From Arenimonas sp. (GTDB taxonomy: Bacteria > Pseudomonadota > Gammaproteobacteria > Xanthomonadales > Xanthomonadaceae): 43,285 nucleotides of DNA. Below, in pieces: positions 21,363 to 30,900 of the stretch. The notes under the pieces are model-generated. The model did not search any database. It was not told the origin of the DNA and saw nothing but the letters and a program-made list of their open reading frames with translations. Positions within the stretch are counted from its first letter, which is position 1. The number at the start of each line of letters is the position of its first letter. The stretch is from the NCBI RefSeq assembly GCF_022842045.1, contig NZ_JALHQI010000021.1:1-43285 (forward strand). The letters run 5' to 3'. A program made the position numbers and the translations under genes.

Positions 21363-22292
21363 ATGTCCCTGTCCCCTGAAACGCGCGCGCGCATCGAATC
21401 GATCCTCGCGGCGAACCACGTCGTGCTCTTCATGAAGGGCGAGCCGCGCGCGCCGCAGTGCGGCTTCTCGGCCAAGGCCGTGGGCATCCTCGGCGGCCTG
21501 CTGCCGTCCTTCGGCCACGTCGACGTGCTGGCCGACCCTGAGATCCGCGAGGGCATCAAGGTCTACGGCCAGTGGCCGACCATCCCGCAGCTGTACGTCG
21601 GCGGCGAGCTGCTGGGCGGCAGCGACATCATCGAGCAGATGCTCAACAGCGGCGAGCTGCACGAGGCGCTGGGCCTGGCCGCGCCGGACCGCACTCCGCC
21701 CCGGATCGAGGTCACCCCCGCCGCCGCCGAAGCCATCCAGCGGGCGATGGACGGCGCCGACGAGGGCGCGGTGCTGCACCTTTCGGTCGACCCGCGCTTC
21801 AACGCCCGCTTCGAGCTCAAGCCGGCCAGCGGCCAGGAAATCGTGGCCGAAGCGGCCGGCCTGCGTCTCCACATGGACCTGGCCAGCGCGCCGCGCGCAC
21901 AGGGCCTGCGCATCGACTGGGTCGACGGCCCGCGCGGCGCCGGCCTGGCCATCCACAACCCGAACGCGCCGCCGCCGGTGAAGTCGATGTCGGTGCAGCA
22001 GCTGCACGACCACATCATCGCCGGCACCCTCGACGTGGTGGACGTGCGCCCGGCCCACGCCCGTGCCCTGGCGCCGTTCCCGCACCCGCACGAGGTGCTG
22101 GACGAGGACAGCCGCGAGCGCCTGGAGGCCCTGCCCAAGGACCTGCCCATTGCCTTCCTTTGCCACCACGGCCAGAGCAGCCGGCAGGCGGCCGAGTACT
22201 TCCGCGGCCTGGGCTTCCATGACCTCTACAACGTCGAGGGCGGCATCGACGCCTGGTCGGTGGAGATCGACCCCTCCGTCCCCCGCTACTGA
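21363..22292 (+). CDS. Monothiol glutaredoxin (CGFS) fused to a cysteine-less A-type carrier-like domain and a rhodanese
   Basis: A 309-residue three-domain protein. Residues 1-107 are a class II glutaredoxin with the C-G-F-S motif at 33-36, which binds a [2Fe-2S] cluster with glutathione. Residues 115-210 look like a HesB/IscA fold: it begins I-E-V-T-P-A-A-A-E and ends H-N-P-N-A, but none of the three cluster-binding cysteines is present. Residues 212-309 are a rhodanese with the loop C267-H-H-G-Q-S-S. The arrangement is shared by xanthomonads as far as I recall. It probably delivers or senses iron-sulfur and sulfane sulfur. ATG 21363 follows a CGGAG site. Confidence 0.9.
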   Translation: MSLSPETRARIESILAANHVVLFMKGEPRAPQCGFSAKAVGILGGLLPSFGHVDVLADPEIREGIKVYGQWPTIPQLYVGGELLGGSDIIEQMLNSGELHEALGLAAPDRTPPRIEVTPAAAEAIQRAMDGADEGAVLHLSVDPRFNARFELKPASGQEIVAEAAGLRLHMDLASAPRAQGLRIDWVDGPRGAGLAIHNPNAPPPVKSMSVQQLHDHIIAGTLDVVDVRPAHARALAPFPHPHEVLDEDSRERLEALPKDLPIAFLCHHGQSSRQAAEYFRGLGFHDLYNVEGGIDAWSVEIDPSVPRY

Positions 22293-22297
22293 ACCGG

Positions 22298-22347
22298 TTA
22301 GCAATGCTTACGTACGGCCCGTGGCGGCCGTAGAGCAATTACGCTAA
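22298..22347. terminator. Symmetric hairpin after the glutaredoxin gene
   Basis: A 7-bp stem (TACGGCC with GGCCGTA, 6-nt loop) is flanked symmetrically by TTAGC and GCTAA. It starts six bases after the stop codon; a weak T-stretch follows at its right edge. It probably terminates the glutaredoxin transcript. Confidence 0.5.
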
Positions 22348-22421
22348 TTTACGGTCATCTGCAGGCCAGCCCGGCCAAAGGTGCGCGCATCCGGGTCCGG
22401 CCCCGACCGAGGAGAGGATGG

Positions 22422-22751
22422 ATGCGTAATTGGATCGTGGTGCCGATGGCCCTGGCCCTCGCCGCCTGCGGCGGTGGCGACGGCGCCGCTGGCGGGACGC
22501 CCGGCGGCCTGGCCGCCGAGGCCTGCAAGGACGCCGCCGAATCGCGGCTGGGCGGCAAGCTTTACGAACTCGACACCGCCGCGCTGGCCGCCAGCATGCG
22601 CGACGCGCCCAACGGCGAGAAATTCCTGACCGCGCCGATCACCATCGAGCCCGGCCTGACGTCGGAAGTGAAGCAGATCGTCGAGTGCACGGTACGCTTC
22701 AGCGACGCCAAGCCGCAGCCCGACGTCGTCGGCTTCGTCTTCAACTGGTAG
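22422..22751 (+). CDS. Small predicted lipoprotein
   Basis: A 109-residue protein with a type II signal peptide: hydrophobic helix, lipobox L-A-A-C (Cys16) and a Gly-rich linker of about 15 residues after it. The rest is a compact domain with two cysteines (near 35 and 88 of the precursor) that could form a disulfide. I do not recognise the family. It is convergent with the AMP nucleosidase gene with only three bases between stop codons. GGAGAGG precedes the ATG. Confidence 0.7.
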   Translation: MRNWIVVPMALALAACGGGDGAAGGTPGGLAAEACKDAAESRLGGKLYELDTAALAASMRDAPNGEKFLTAPITIEPGLTSEVKQIVECTVRFSDAKPQPDVVGFVFNW

Positions 22752-22754
22752 GCG

Positions 22755-23531
22755 TCATTCGTCGAAGCGCAGGTGCTTGACGGACTTGCCGTGGCGGCGG
22801 ATAAGGCGCAGCGCCTCGATGCCGATCTGGATGTGGCGCTCGACGAAGTGCTCGGTGACCACGCGGTCCGAGGCCTCGGTCTTCACGCCTTCCGGGATCA
22901 TCGGCTGGTCCGACACCAGCAAGAGCGCGCCCGACGGAATGGAGTTGGCGAAGCCCGCCGAGAAGATCGTGGCGGTCTCCATGTCGATGGCCATGCAGCG
23001 CAGCTTGCGCAGGTATTCCTTGAACGCGGCGTCGTGCTCCCAGACGCGGCGGTTGGTGGTGAACACCGTGCCGGTCCAGTAGTCGTGCTCGAGGTCGCGG
23101 ATCATGGTGGACACCGCGCGCTGCAGCGCGAACGCCGGTAGCGCCGGCACTTCCGGCGGCAGGTAGTCGTTGCTGGTGCCCTCGCCGCGGATGGCGGCGA
23201 TCGGCAGCACCAGGTCGCCCAGCTGGTTCTTGCGCTTGAGGCCGCCGCACTTGCCCAGGAAGAGCACCGCCTTCGGGCTGACCGCCGAGAGCAGGTCCAT
23301 CACCGTGGCCGCATTGGCGCTGCCCATGCCGAAGTTGATCATGGTGATGCCGTCGGCGGTGGCGCTGGGCATCGGCCGGTCGGTGCCCAGGATCGGGGCG
23401 CCGGTGAGGCGGGAGAAGGTGTTGAGGTAGCCGCCGAAGTTGGTCAGCAGCACGTGCTCGCCGAAGTCGGCCAGGGGCACGCCGGTGTAGCGGGGAAGCC
23501 AATTGCTGACGATCTCGTTCTTGTCTTTCAC
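22755..23531 (-). CDS. amn: AMP nucleosidase (short form)
   Basis: A 258-residue member of the purine-nucleoside phosphorylase fold. The segments N-W-L-P-R-Y-T-G, N-F-G-G-Y, I-N-F-G-M-G-S-A-N-A and A-I-D-M-E-T-A-T are conserved; the last holds the M-E-T nucleoside-binding motif. It removes the base from AMP, giving adenine and ribose 5-phosphate, in purine salvage. It lacks the N-terminal regulatory half of the long E. coli enzyme, as is usual in this group. GTG 23531 is taken as the start because K-D-K-N-E-I-V aligns with the family start; AAGGA lies about nine bases before it. Confidence 0.88.
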   Translation of the reverse strand: MKDKNEIVSNWLPRYTGVPLADFGEHVLLTNFGGYLNTFSRLTGAPILGTDRPMPSATADGITMINFGMGSANAATVMDLLSAVSPKAVLFLGKCGGLKRKNQLGDLVLPIAAIRGEGTSNDYLPPEVPALPAFALQRAVSTMIRDLEHDYWTGTVFTTNRRVWEHDAAFKEYLRKLRCMAIDMETATIFSAGFANSIPSGALLLVSDQPMIPEGVKTEASDRVVTEHFVERHIQIGIEALRLIRRHGKSVKHLRFDE

Positions 23532-23612
23532 GTGTCGTTTTCCTTGTTGTTGTTTTTCTACGCCTTGCCTGGCCATTCTGCCACGCGGTGCTTGAACCGT
23601 GACCGGATGGAC

Positions 23613-23641
23613 TTGGCAAGCGCCCGGCCCTGCGGCTAGGG
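23613..23641 (+). promoter_or_regulatory. Candidate promoter for the paired amidohydrolases
   Basis: TTGGCA and CTAGGG separated by 17 bp, placed 26 to 54 bases before the ATG at 23667. The -10 departs from consensus. Evidence is position and spacing only. Confidence 0.35.
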
Positions 23642-23666
23642 TGCGTCGATCACTGGGGAGACCACG

Positions 23667-25055
23667 ATGTCCATCCGAACCAAGGCCAGCCTTTTGGCCG
23701 CAGCCCTGCTCGCCCTGCCGATGCTGGCGGGCGCGGCGCAGACGCCCTACGCCAGCACTTACCAGCCCGTGGCCTCGGGCCCGGTGCTGATCCGCAATGC
23801 CACTGTCCTGACCGGCGACGGCCAGCGCCTCGAAGGCGCCGACGTGCTGATGCGCGACGGCCGCATCGCCGCGGTCGGCCCCGGCCTGGAGGCCGCCGGC
23901 GCCACCGTCGTGGACGCCAGCGGCAAGTGGGTCACGCCCGGCATCATCGACGTGCACTCGCACCTGGGCGTGTACCCCAGCCCCGGCGCGGCCGCGCACT
24001 CCGACGGCAACGAGATGACCACGCCCGTGACCTCCCAAGTCTGGGCCGAGCACGCGGTGTGGCCGCAGGACCCGGGCTTCGCCACCGCGCTGGCCGGCGG
24101 CGTGACCTCGATGATGATCCTGCCCGGCTCGGGCAACCTGATCGGCGGCCGCGGCGTGGTGCTTAAGAACGTGGCCGCCACCACCATGCAGCAGATGAAG
24201 TTCCCCGGGGCCCCGCACAGCGTGAAGATGGCCTGCGGCGAGAACCCCAAGCGCTACTACGGTGGCCGCGGCCAGTCGCCCATGACCCGCATGGGCAACA
24301 TGGCCGGCTACCGCGCCGCCTTCATCGAGGCGCAGAAGTACCGCGCCGCCTGGGACAAGTACGAGGCCGCCAGCGCCGAGTCCGGCCGCGGCCGTGGCAA
24401 GGGCAACGGCGGCGCCGAGAAGCCGGCCCAGGACCTGCGCCTGGAAACCCTGGCCGGGGTGATGCGCGGCGACATCACCGTGCAGATCCACTGCTACCGC
24501 GCCGATGAAATGGCGCTGATGATGGACCTGGCCAAGGAGTTCGACTTCAAGATCGCCGCCTTCCACCACGGCGTCGAGGCCTACAAGCTGGCCGACGAAC
24601 TCGCCGCGGAAGGCATCTGCGGCGCGCTGTGGGCCGACTGGTGGGGCTTCAAGATGGAGGCCTACGACGGCATCCAGGAGAACATCGCCCTGGTGGATCG
24701 CCCGAAGAACAGCTGCGCGGTGGTGCACTCCGATTCCGCCGAAGGCATCCAGCGCCTGAACCAGGAAGCCGCGAAGGTGATGGTGCGCGGCGAGCGCGTC
24801 GGCCTGAAGCTGCCGCCCGAGCACGCCATCCGCTGGATCACCACCAACGCCGCGCGTGCGATCGGCGTCGCCGACCAGACCGGCCTGCTGGCCGAAGGCA
24901 AGATGGCCGACGTGGTGGTGTGGAACGGCAATCCCTTCAGCGTTTATGCCAAGGCCGAGCGCGTCTACGTCGACGGCGCCCTGCTCTACGACCGCGCCGA
25001 CCCGTCGAGGCAGCCGGTCACCGACTTCATGCTGGGCCAGGAGGTGTCGCCGTGA
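23667..25055 (+). CDS. Secreted amidohydrolase, imidazolonepropionase-like
   Basis: A 462-residue metal-dependent hydrolase with a signal peptide (ending near AGAA). The metal site H-S-H (His97, His99) stands in I-I-D-V-H-S-H-L-G; later metal residues are in F-H-H-G-V-E and the catalytic Asp in V-V-H-S-D-S. Closing segment G-K-M-A-D-V-V-V-W is typical of this class. Secreted members are often dipeptidase or prolidase-like, but the substrate is not known. The 3' end overlaps the next gene by four bases, so a functional pair is likely. Confidence 0.86.
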   Translation: MSIRTKASLLAAALLALPMLAGAAQTPYASTYQPVASGPVLIRNATVLTGDGQRLEGADVLMRDGRIAAVGPGLEAAGATVVDASGKWVTPGIIDVHSHLGVYPSPGAAAHSDGNEMTTPVTSQVWAEHAVWPQDPGFATALAGGVTSMMILPGSGNLIGGRGVVLKNVAATTMQQMKFPGAPHSVKMACGENPKRYYGGRGQSPMTRMGNMAGYRAAFIEAQKYRAAWDKYEAASAESGRGRGKGNGGAEKPAQDLRLETLAGVMRGDITVQIHCYRADEMALMMDLAKEFDFKIAAFHHGVEAYKLADELAAEGICGALWADWWGFKMEAYDGIQENIALVDRPKNSCAVVHSDSAEGIQRLNQEAAKVMVRGERVGLKLPPEHAIRWITTNAARAIGVADQTGLLAEGKMADVVVWNGNPFSVYAKAERVYVDGALLYDRADPSRQPVTDFMLGQEVSP

Positions 25056-26320
25056 AGCGCCTGCTCGTTTGCCTCGTCCTCGCCGCCGCGCTGCCCGCGG
25101 CCGCCCAGGACCTGCTGATCCGCGACGCCACCGTGCACACCGCCGGTGCCCGCGGCACCCTCAAGAACCACGACGTGCTGGTGCAGGGCGGCGTGGTGCG
25201 CCAGGTCGGCCCCGGCCTGGCCGCGCCGGCCGGCGTCACCGTGGTCGAAGCCAAGGGCCGGCCGCTGACGCCGGGCCTGTTCGGTGGCCTCACGGGCCTG
25301 GGCATCGAGGAAGTGTCGGGCGAATCCGCCACCGTCGACCACACGCTGGCGCTCGGCGTGGCGCCGAATGCGCACGAGCCCACCTGGCGCCCCGAGTTCG
25401 ACGTGGACGTCGCCTTCAACCCGAACTCCGCCGCGATCGGCGTGAACCGGGTCGAGGGCATCACCTTCACCGTGCTCTCGCCCAGCAGCACCGCGGGCGG
25501 CAGCTTCGTCGCCGGCCAGGGCAGCGCGGTGGTGCTCGACGGCCGCTTCGACGCCGCGCTGGGCAACAGCCGCAGCCTGTTCGTGAACCTGGGCGGCGGC
25601 GCCTCGCCGCTGTCCGGCGGCAGCCGTGCCGGCCAGTGGATGCTGCTCGAGCAGGCGGTGGCCGAGGCCCGCAGCGGCGCCGATGACGGCCTGCTGACCC
25701 GCTCCGGCCGCGCCGCGCTGCAGCGCTACCTGGCCGGTGGCCGGGTCGTGTTCCAGGTCGACCGCGCGGCGGACATCCGCCAGGCCCTGGCATTCAGCAA
25801 GAAGCACGGCCTCAAGCCGGTGATCGCCGGCGGCGCCGAGGCCTGGATGGTCGCGGCCGAACTCAAGGCCGCGAACGCACCGGTGCTGCTCGATGCGCTC
25901 GTCAACCTGCCATCGAGCTTCGACGCGCTGGGCTCGTCCCTCGAGAACGCCGCGCGCCTGCACCGCGCCGGCGTGCCGGTGGCGTTCTCGCAGGCGGGCG
26001 ACGCCACCCACAACGCCCGCAAGGTGCGCCAGCTGGCCGGCGTCGCCGTCGCCAACGGCCTGCCGTGGGAAGCCGGCCTGGCCGGGCTGACCGCGGTTCC
26101 GGCGCAGGTGTTCGGCGTGTCGGCCCAGCGAGGCCGCATCGAGCCGGGCCAGGTCGCCGACCTGGTGCTGTGGTCGGGCGATCCGCTGGAAGTGAACACG
26201 GTCGCCGAGCAGGTCTGGTTCGACGGCCGCGCCGCCAGCATGCGCTCGCGCCAGACCGAGCTGCGCGACCGCTACCTGGCGCCCAAGGGCAGCCTGCCCC
26301 GCGCCTACTCCGGCCGCTGA
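25052..26320 (+). CDS. Secreted amidohydrolase homologue lacking the metal-binding HxH (predicted pseudo-enzyme)
   Basis: A 422-residue protein with signal peptide, homologous in layout to the gene before it: the small beta-sandwich frame (L-L-I-R-D-A-T-V-H) and the closing Q-V-A-D-L-V-L-W-S-G. Where active relatives have P-G-x-I-D-x-H-x-H, this protein has P-G-L-F-G-G-L-T-G-L-G, and the later catalytic D appears as F-S-Q-A-G-D-A. Metal ligands are therefore missing, so it is likely a non-catalytic partner or scaffold. The start is GTG 25052, overlapping the previous stop, with GGAGG upstream. No frameshift or stop interrupts it, so it is a maintained protein rather than a pseudogene. Confidence 0.82.
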   Translation: MKRLLVCLVLAAALPAAAQDLLIRDATVHTAGARGTLKNHDVLVQGGVVRQVGPGLAAPAGVTVVEAKGRPLTPGLFGGLTGLGIEEVSGESATVDHTLALGVAPNAHEPTWRPEFDVDVAFNPNSAAIGVNRVEGITFTVLSPSSTAGGSFVAGQGSAVVLDGRFDAALGNSRSLFVNLGGGASPLSGGSRAGQWMLLEQAVAEARSGADDGLLTRSGRAALQRYLAGGRVVFQVDRAADIRQALAFSKKHGLKPVIAGGAEAWMVAAELKAANAPVLLDALVNLPSSFDALGSSLENAARLHRAGVPVAFSQAGDATHNARKVRQLAGVAVANGLPWEAGLAGLTAVPAQVFGVSAQRGRIEPGQVADLVLWSGDPLEVNTVAEQVWFDGRAASMRSRQTELRDRYLAPKGSLPRAYSGR

Positions 26321-26336
26321 TGGCCGCGTGACCCTG

Positions 26337-26373
26337 CGCCCTCCCCGGGAGACCGGGGAGGGCGTAGTCTTTT
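26337..26373 (+). terminator. Rho-independent terminator after the amidohydrolase pair
   Basis: A perfect 12-bp stem (CGCCCTCCCCGG with CCGGGGAGGGCG, loop GAGA) is followed by TAGTCTTTT. It lies 16 bases after the stop codon and has the full form of an intrinsic terminator. Confidence 0.85.
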
Positions 26374-26428
26374 GGGGCCGGCGCCGCGGGGAGCCGTGCC
26401 GGCATCCATCCACACGGGGAGACGTGCG

Positions 26429-26845
26429 ATGCCGGAGTTCAATGTCTGGGCGGTGCTGGTGGCCGCGCTATCGGGGTTCGTGCTGGGCGGGCTGTGGTAT
26501 TCGCCGGTGCTGTTCGGCAAGGCCTGGCAGCGCGAGACCGGCCTGAGTGACGAGGTGCTCGCCAAGGGCAACATGGCGCTGATCTTCGGCACCACCTTCG
26601 TGCTGTGCCTGGTGGCCAGCGCGGTGTTCGCGATGTTCCTGGGGCCGAAGCCCAGTCTGGAACTCGGCGTGGGCGCCGGCTTCGCGGCGGGTCTGTGCTG
26701 GGTCACGGCCAGCTTCGGCATCAACTACCTGTTCGAGCGCAAGTCGCTTCGGTTGTTCCTGATCAACGGCGGATACCACACGCTGCAGTTCACCCTGATC
26801 GGGGCGGTGCTGGCGCTCTGGCCGGTGGACGCAAGCCTGACGTAG
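26429..26845 (+). CDS. DUF1761-family membrane protein
   Basis: A 138-residue protein with four hydrophobic helices (about 5-25, 47-70, 76-98, 110-132). The start N-V-W-A-V-L-V-A-A and G-G-L-W-Y-S-P-V-L-F-G-K-A-W fit DUF1761 proteins, whose function is unknown. The ATG at 26429 has GGGGAGA eight bases upstream. It stands between a terminator and a convergent GGDEF gene, so it is probably a single-gene transcript. Confidence 0.8.
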   Translation: MPEFNVWAVLVAALSGFVLGGLWYSPVLFGKAWQRETGLSDEVLAKGNMALIFGTTFVLCLVASAVFAMFLGPKPSLELGVGAGFAAGLCWVTASFGINYLFERKSLRLFLINGGYHTLQFTLIGAVLALWPVDASLT

Positions 26846-26861
26846 GGGAAGGTCGTGCGGC

Positions 26862-26880
26862 GCGCCGGCAAGGCCGGCGC
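26862..26880. terminator. Hairpin between the DUF1761 and GGDEF genes
   Basis: Perfect 8-bp stem (GCGCCGGC with GCCGGCGC) with a 3-nt loop, in the 53-bp gap between two convergent genes. No T-tract follows. Confidence 0.5.
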
Positions 26881-26898
26881 CGTGGGCCGGTTCGCCGG

Positions 26899-27819
26899 TC
26901 AGTTCGGCCCGAAGCTGCCTTCGGCCGCGACCACCATGTTGCGGCCGGAGTCCTTGGCGACGTACATCGCGCGATCGGCGCGGTCGACCAGGGCGTCCAG
27001 CGGTTCGGCCTCGCCCAGGTATTCGGCGACGCCGATGCTGACCGTGAGCTCGACCACTTCCTCGCCGACCACCTGGCAGTGCTGCTGCACCGCCATGCGG
27101 ATGCGCTCGCCGACCGCGATGGCGTTCACCCGGCGCGCGCCCGGCAGCGCGACCGCGAACTCCTCGCCCCCCATGCGGCCCAGGATGTCGCCGCCGCGCA
27201 GCTCGGCCGCCACCGTCGTGGCCACGGCCTTCAGGCATTCGTCGCCAACGTGGTGGCCCAGGCTGTCGTTGATCAGCTTGAACAGGTCGATGTCGAAGAA
27301 CAGCACCGACAGCGGGCGCGGCGGCTGCGCCTCGCGGGCATCCGAGGCGAGCTGCTCGAGCCGCCCGCGCCAGGCGCCGCGGTTGAGCACGCCGGTGAGC
27401 GGGTCACGCTCGGAGCTCTGCTTCACGCGCGAGGCTTCGGCCCGGGCGTGGTCGCGCTCTTCGAGCAGGCGGCGCATGCGGCCGAGCAGTTCGCGCACCA
27501 GCAGCAGGCCCCAGGCCAGCACCGCGATGGCCAGCACCAGCCCGACCAGGGGCCAACGCCCGGCCAGCCAGGCGCCCGCCAACAGCAAGGCGACACTGGC
27601 ACCGGCGTAAGGCAGCCAGGCTGCGCCCGGCACCATGCGCTGCGTCAGCACGCGCGAGGCGAGGGCCAGGGCGGCGGCCAGGGCCGCGGCGAAGCCAAGC
27701 GCGAACCAGAGCGCCGTCACCTGCCCGGACGGAGCGGCCGCGAACGCGGGCGTCGCCGCCATCAACAGGGACAGCGGCGCGGTGGCGGAAATGCGGCGAG
27801 GGCGGTGGGAAGGCCTCAT
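26899..27819 (-). CDS. Membrane-bound diguanylate cyclase (GGDEF)
   Basis: A 306-residue protein. The first 130 residues hold a hydrophobic leader and two or three further helices, followed by a short linker helix and a GGDEF domain (about 135-300). The active site is G-G-E-E-F at 217-221; the allosteric inhibitory site R-x-x-D is R208-G-G-D211, five residues before it. An active, product-inhibited c-di-GMP synthase is therefore predicted. There is no recognised sensor domain apart from the membrane part. The ATG at 27819 (MRPSHRP) begins a leader; the open frame running on to 31248 is an artefact of high GC. Confidence 0.87.
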   Translation of the reverse strand: MRPSHRPRRISATAPLSLLMAATPAFAAAPSGQVTALWFALGFAAALAAALALASRVLTQRMVPGAAWLPYAGASVALLLAGAWLAGRWPLVGLVLAIAVLAWGLLLVRELLGRMRRLLEERDHARAEASRVKQSSERDPLTGVLNRGAWRGRLEQLASDAREAQPPRPLSVLFFDIDLFKLINDSLGHHVGDECLKAVATTVAAELRGGDILGRMGGEEFAVALPGARRVNAIAVGERIRMAVQQHCQVVGEEVVELTVSIGVAEYLGEAEPLDALVDRADRAMYVAKDSGRNMVVAAEGSFGPN

Positions 27820-27981
27820 GGGGCTACTGTCGGCCACCGCGCCCCCCGAAACAAGCGACTGTTTCGCTTGGCATTTGGATATCGCCAACCGGCTCACGCT
27901 TTCACCGGCCCATGACCTTCGGCCTAGGGGGTTCGGGGGTGCTTGGCCTAGCATCGGCGGGTCCCTTTCCCGGAGTCGCCC

Positions 27982-30900
27982 ATGCCGTCCCGTCCGCTCG
28001 CGCTTGCCGTCCTGATCAGCCTCGGCCTGTCCACCCCCGCCACCGCCGCCGAGTCCAAATGGGACGTCAACGCCGCCCACGCCAAGGGCAAGGTGGTCAG
28101 CTTCAGCACCGACGAAGGCACCTGGCTCGACCTCGACGTCAGCCCGGACGGGCGCCGCATCGTGTTCTCGATGCTTGGCGACATCTACAGCCTGCCGATC
28201 ACCGGCGGCCAGGCGCAGCGCATCACCCGCGGCGCGGCCTGGGACATCCAGCCGCGCTTTTCGCCCGACGGCAGCGAGATCGCCTTCACCTCCGACCGCG
28301 GCGGCGGCAACAACCTCTGGCGCATGAAGGCCGACGGCAGCGGCGCTACGGCGGTCAGCAAGGAAGACTTCCGCCTGCTCAACAACCCGGCCTGGACGCC
28401 GGACGGCCAGTTCATCGTCGGCCGCAAGCACTTCACTTCGCAGCGCTCGCTGGGCGCGGGCGAACTGTGGATGTACCACCGCGACGGCGGCGCCGGCCTG
28501 CAGCTGACCAAGCGCAAGAACGACCAGCAGGACCAGGGCGAACCGGCGTTCTCGCCCGACGGCCGCTACCTGTATTTCTCCGAGGACATGAGCCCGGGCG
28601 GTGCGTTCGACTACAACCGGAACGTGCACGACATGATCTACGCGATCCGGCGCCTGGACCGCGAGACCGGCGAGATCGAGAACGTGGTGTCCAGCGCCGG
28701 CGGCGCGGTGCGGCCGCAGCCCTCGCCCGACGGCAAGTCGCTGGCGTTCGTGAAGCGCGTGCGCGACAAGTCGGTGCTGCACCTGCTCGACCTGGAATCC
28801 GGCGAGGTGCGCGCGGTCTGGGACGGCCTTTCGCACGACCAGCAGGAAGCCTGGGCGATCTTCGGGCCTTACCCCAATTTCGACTGGCTGCCGGACTCGA
28901 AGTCGGTGGTGGTCTGGGGCCAGGGCAAGTTCTGGCACGTGGACATGGCCAGCGGCACGGCGAAGAACGTGCCGTTCACCGCCGAGGTCTCGCAGACGGT
29001 GCTGCCGGCGCTGCGCGCCGACCAGTCCGCGGCCTTCGACGGCGACAGCTTCTCGCCGCGCATGATTCGCGACGTGGCCACCAGCCCCGATGGCCGCACG
29101 CTGGTCTTCCACGCGGTCGGCCAGCTGTGGACCAAGGCGCTGCCCGGCGGCGCCCCCAAGCGCCTGACCCAGGACGGCGCCAACTTCGAGTACCAGCCGG
29201 CCTTCAGCCCGGACGGACGCAAGCTGCTGTACACGACCTGGTCGGATGAAAAGATGGGCGCGATCCGCGAGCTCGACCTGGCCACCGGCCAGTCGCGCCT
29301 GCTGACGACGCAGCCGGGCTTCTACTACGGCCCGCGATACTCGCGCGACGGCGCCCGCATCGTGTATTCGCGCCAGGGCGGCAGCGGCCTCACCGGCAGC
29401 CTGTGGAGCGGCACCCGCGGCGTGTTCGTGGTGCCGGCGGCCGGCGGCGACGCCGTGCAGGTCGCGAAGAACGGCGCCGACCCGCAGTTCTCGGCCGACG
29501 GCCAGCGCGTGTTCTTCCTCACCGGCGGCGGCCTCGAGAAGAAGCTGATGAGCGTCGGCCTCAACGGCGAGCTGCCGCGCGAAGTGTTCAACCTCAAGTA
29601 CGTGGACCACGTGGCGATCAGCCCGGACGGCAAGTCCGTCGCCTTCACCGAGCTGTTCAACGGCTACGTGGCGCCGCTGCCGCTCACCGGCGGTTCGATC
29701 GAGCTCAACAAGGACACCAAGGCCATCCCGGTGACCGCGCTGGGCACCGACATGGGCAGCTACCTGCACTGGGGCGCCGATTCGAAGTCGGTGCACTGGA
29801 TCGTGGGCGACCGCTACCACTCGCGCGCGCTGGGGGCTTCGAAGGCCGACGGCGGCGTGGTGGTGGGCCTGCGCCTGCCGACCGACCGCCCGGCCGATAC
29901 GTTCGCGCTGGTCGGCGGCCGCGTGGTGACGATGCGCAACGCCAACAGCGCCGAGGAAGTGATCGAGGACGGCGTGGTGGTGGTGCGCGGCGAGCGCATC
30001 GTGGCGGTGGGCAAGCGCGGCGACGTGGCCATCCCGGCCGGCGCGCGCGAGGTGGACGTGTCGGGCAAGACCGTGTTCCCGGGCATCGTGGACGCGCACG
30101 CGCACGCGGCGCACTTCGGCCAGGGCGTGGTCCCGCAGCAGAACTGGGCCTACCACGCCAACCTCGCCTTCGGCATCACCACCATGCACGACCCGTCGGC
30201 GACCACCGAGTTCGTGTTCTCGCAGTCCGAGCTGGTGAAGGCCGGGCGCATGGTCGGGCCGCGCGTGTTCTCGACCGGCACCATCCTTTACGGCGCCGAT
30301 GGCGACTTCAAGGCGGTGGTGAACTCGATCGACGACGCCCGCGGCCACCTGCGCCGCATGCAGGCGAACGGGGCCTTCTCGGTCAAGTCGTACAACCAGC
30401 CCAGGCGCGACCAGCGCCAGCAGATCAACCAGGCCGCGCGCGAGCTGGGCATGCTGGTGGTGGAGGAAGGCGGCTCCACGTTCCACCACAACATGACCAT
30501 GATCGTGGACGGCGTCACCGGCGTGGAGCACAACATCCCGATCGCGCCGCTGTACAAGGACGTGACCGAGCTGTGGCGCAACACCCAGGTCGGCAACACG
30601 CCGACCCTGGTGGTGAACTACGGCGGCCTGAACGCCGAGCGCTACTGGTACGCCCGCGACAACGTCTGGGAGAACGAGCGCCTGCTGCGCTTCTTCCCGA
30701 AGAACTCGCTCTACGGCCAGACCATCCGCCGCGACACCGCGCCGGAGTGGGACTACTACCACGTGGAAGTGGCCAAGGCGGCCAAGCAGCTGCGCGACAA
30801 CGGCACGCTGATCCTGGTCGGCGGCCACGGCCAGCTGCAAGGCATGGCGCCGCACTGGGAGATCTGGTCGCTGGCCCAGGGCGGGTTCTCGCCGTGGGAA

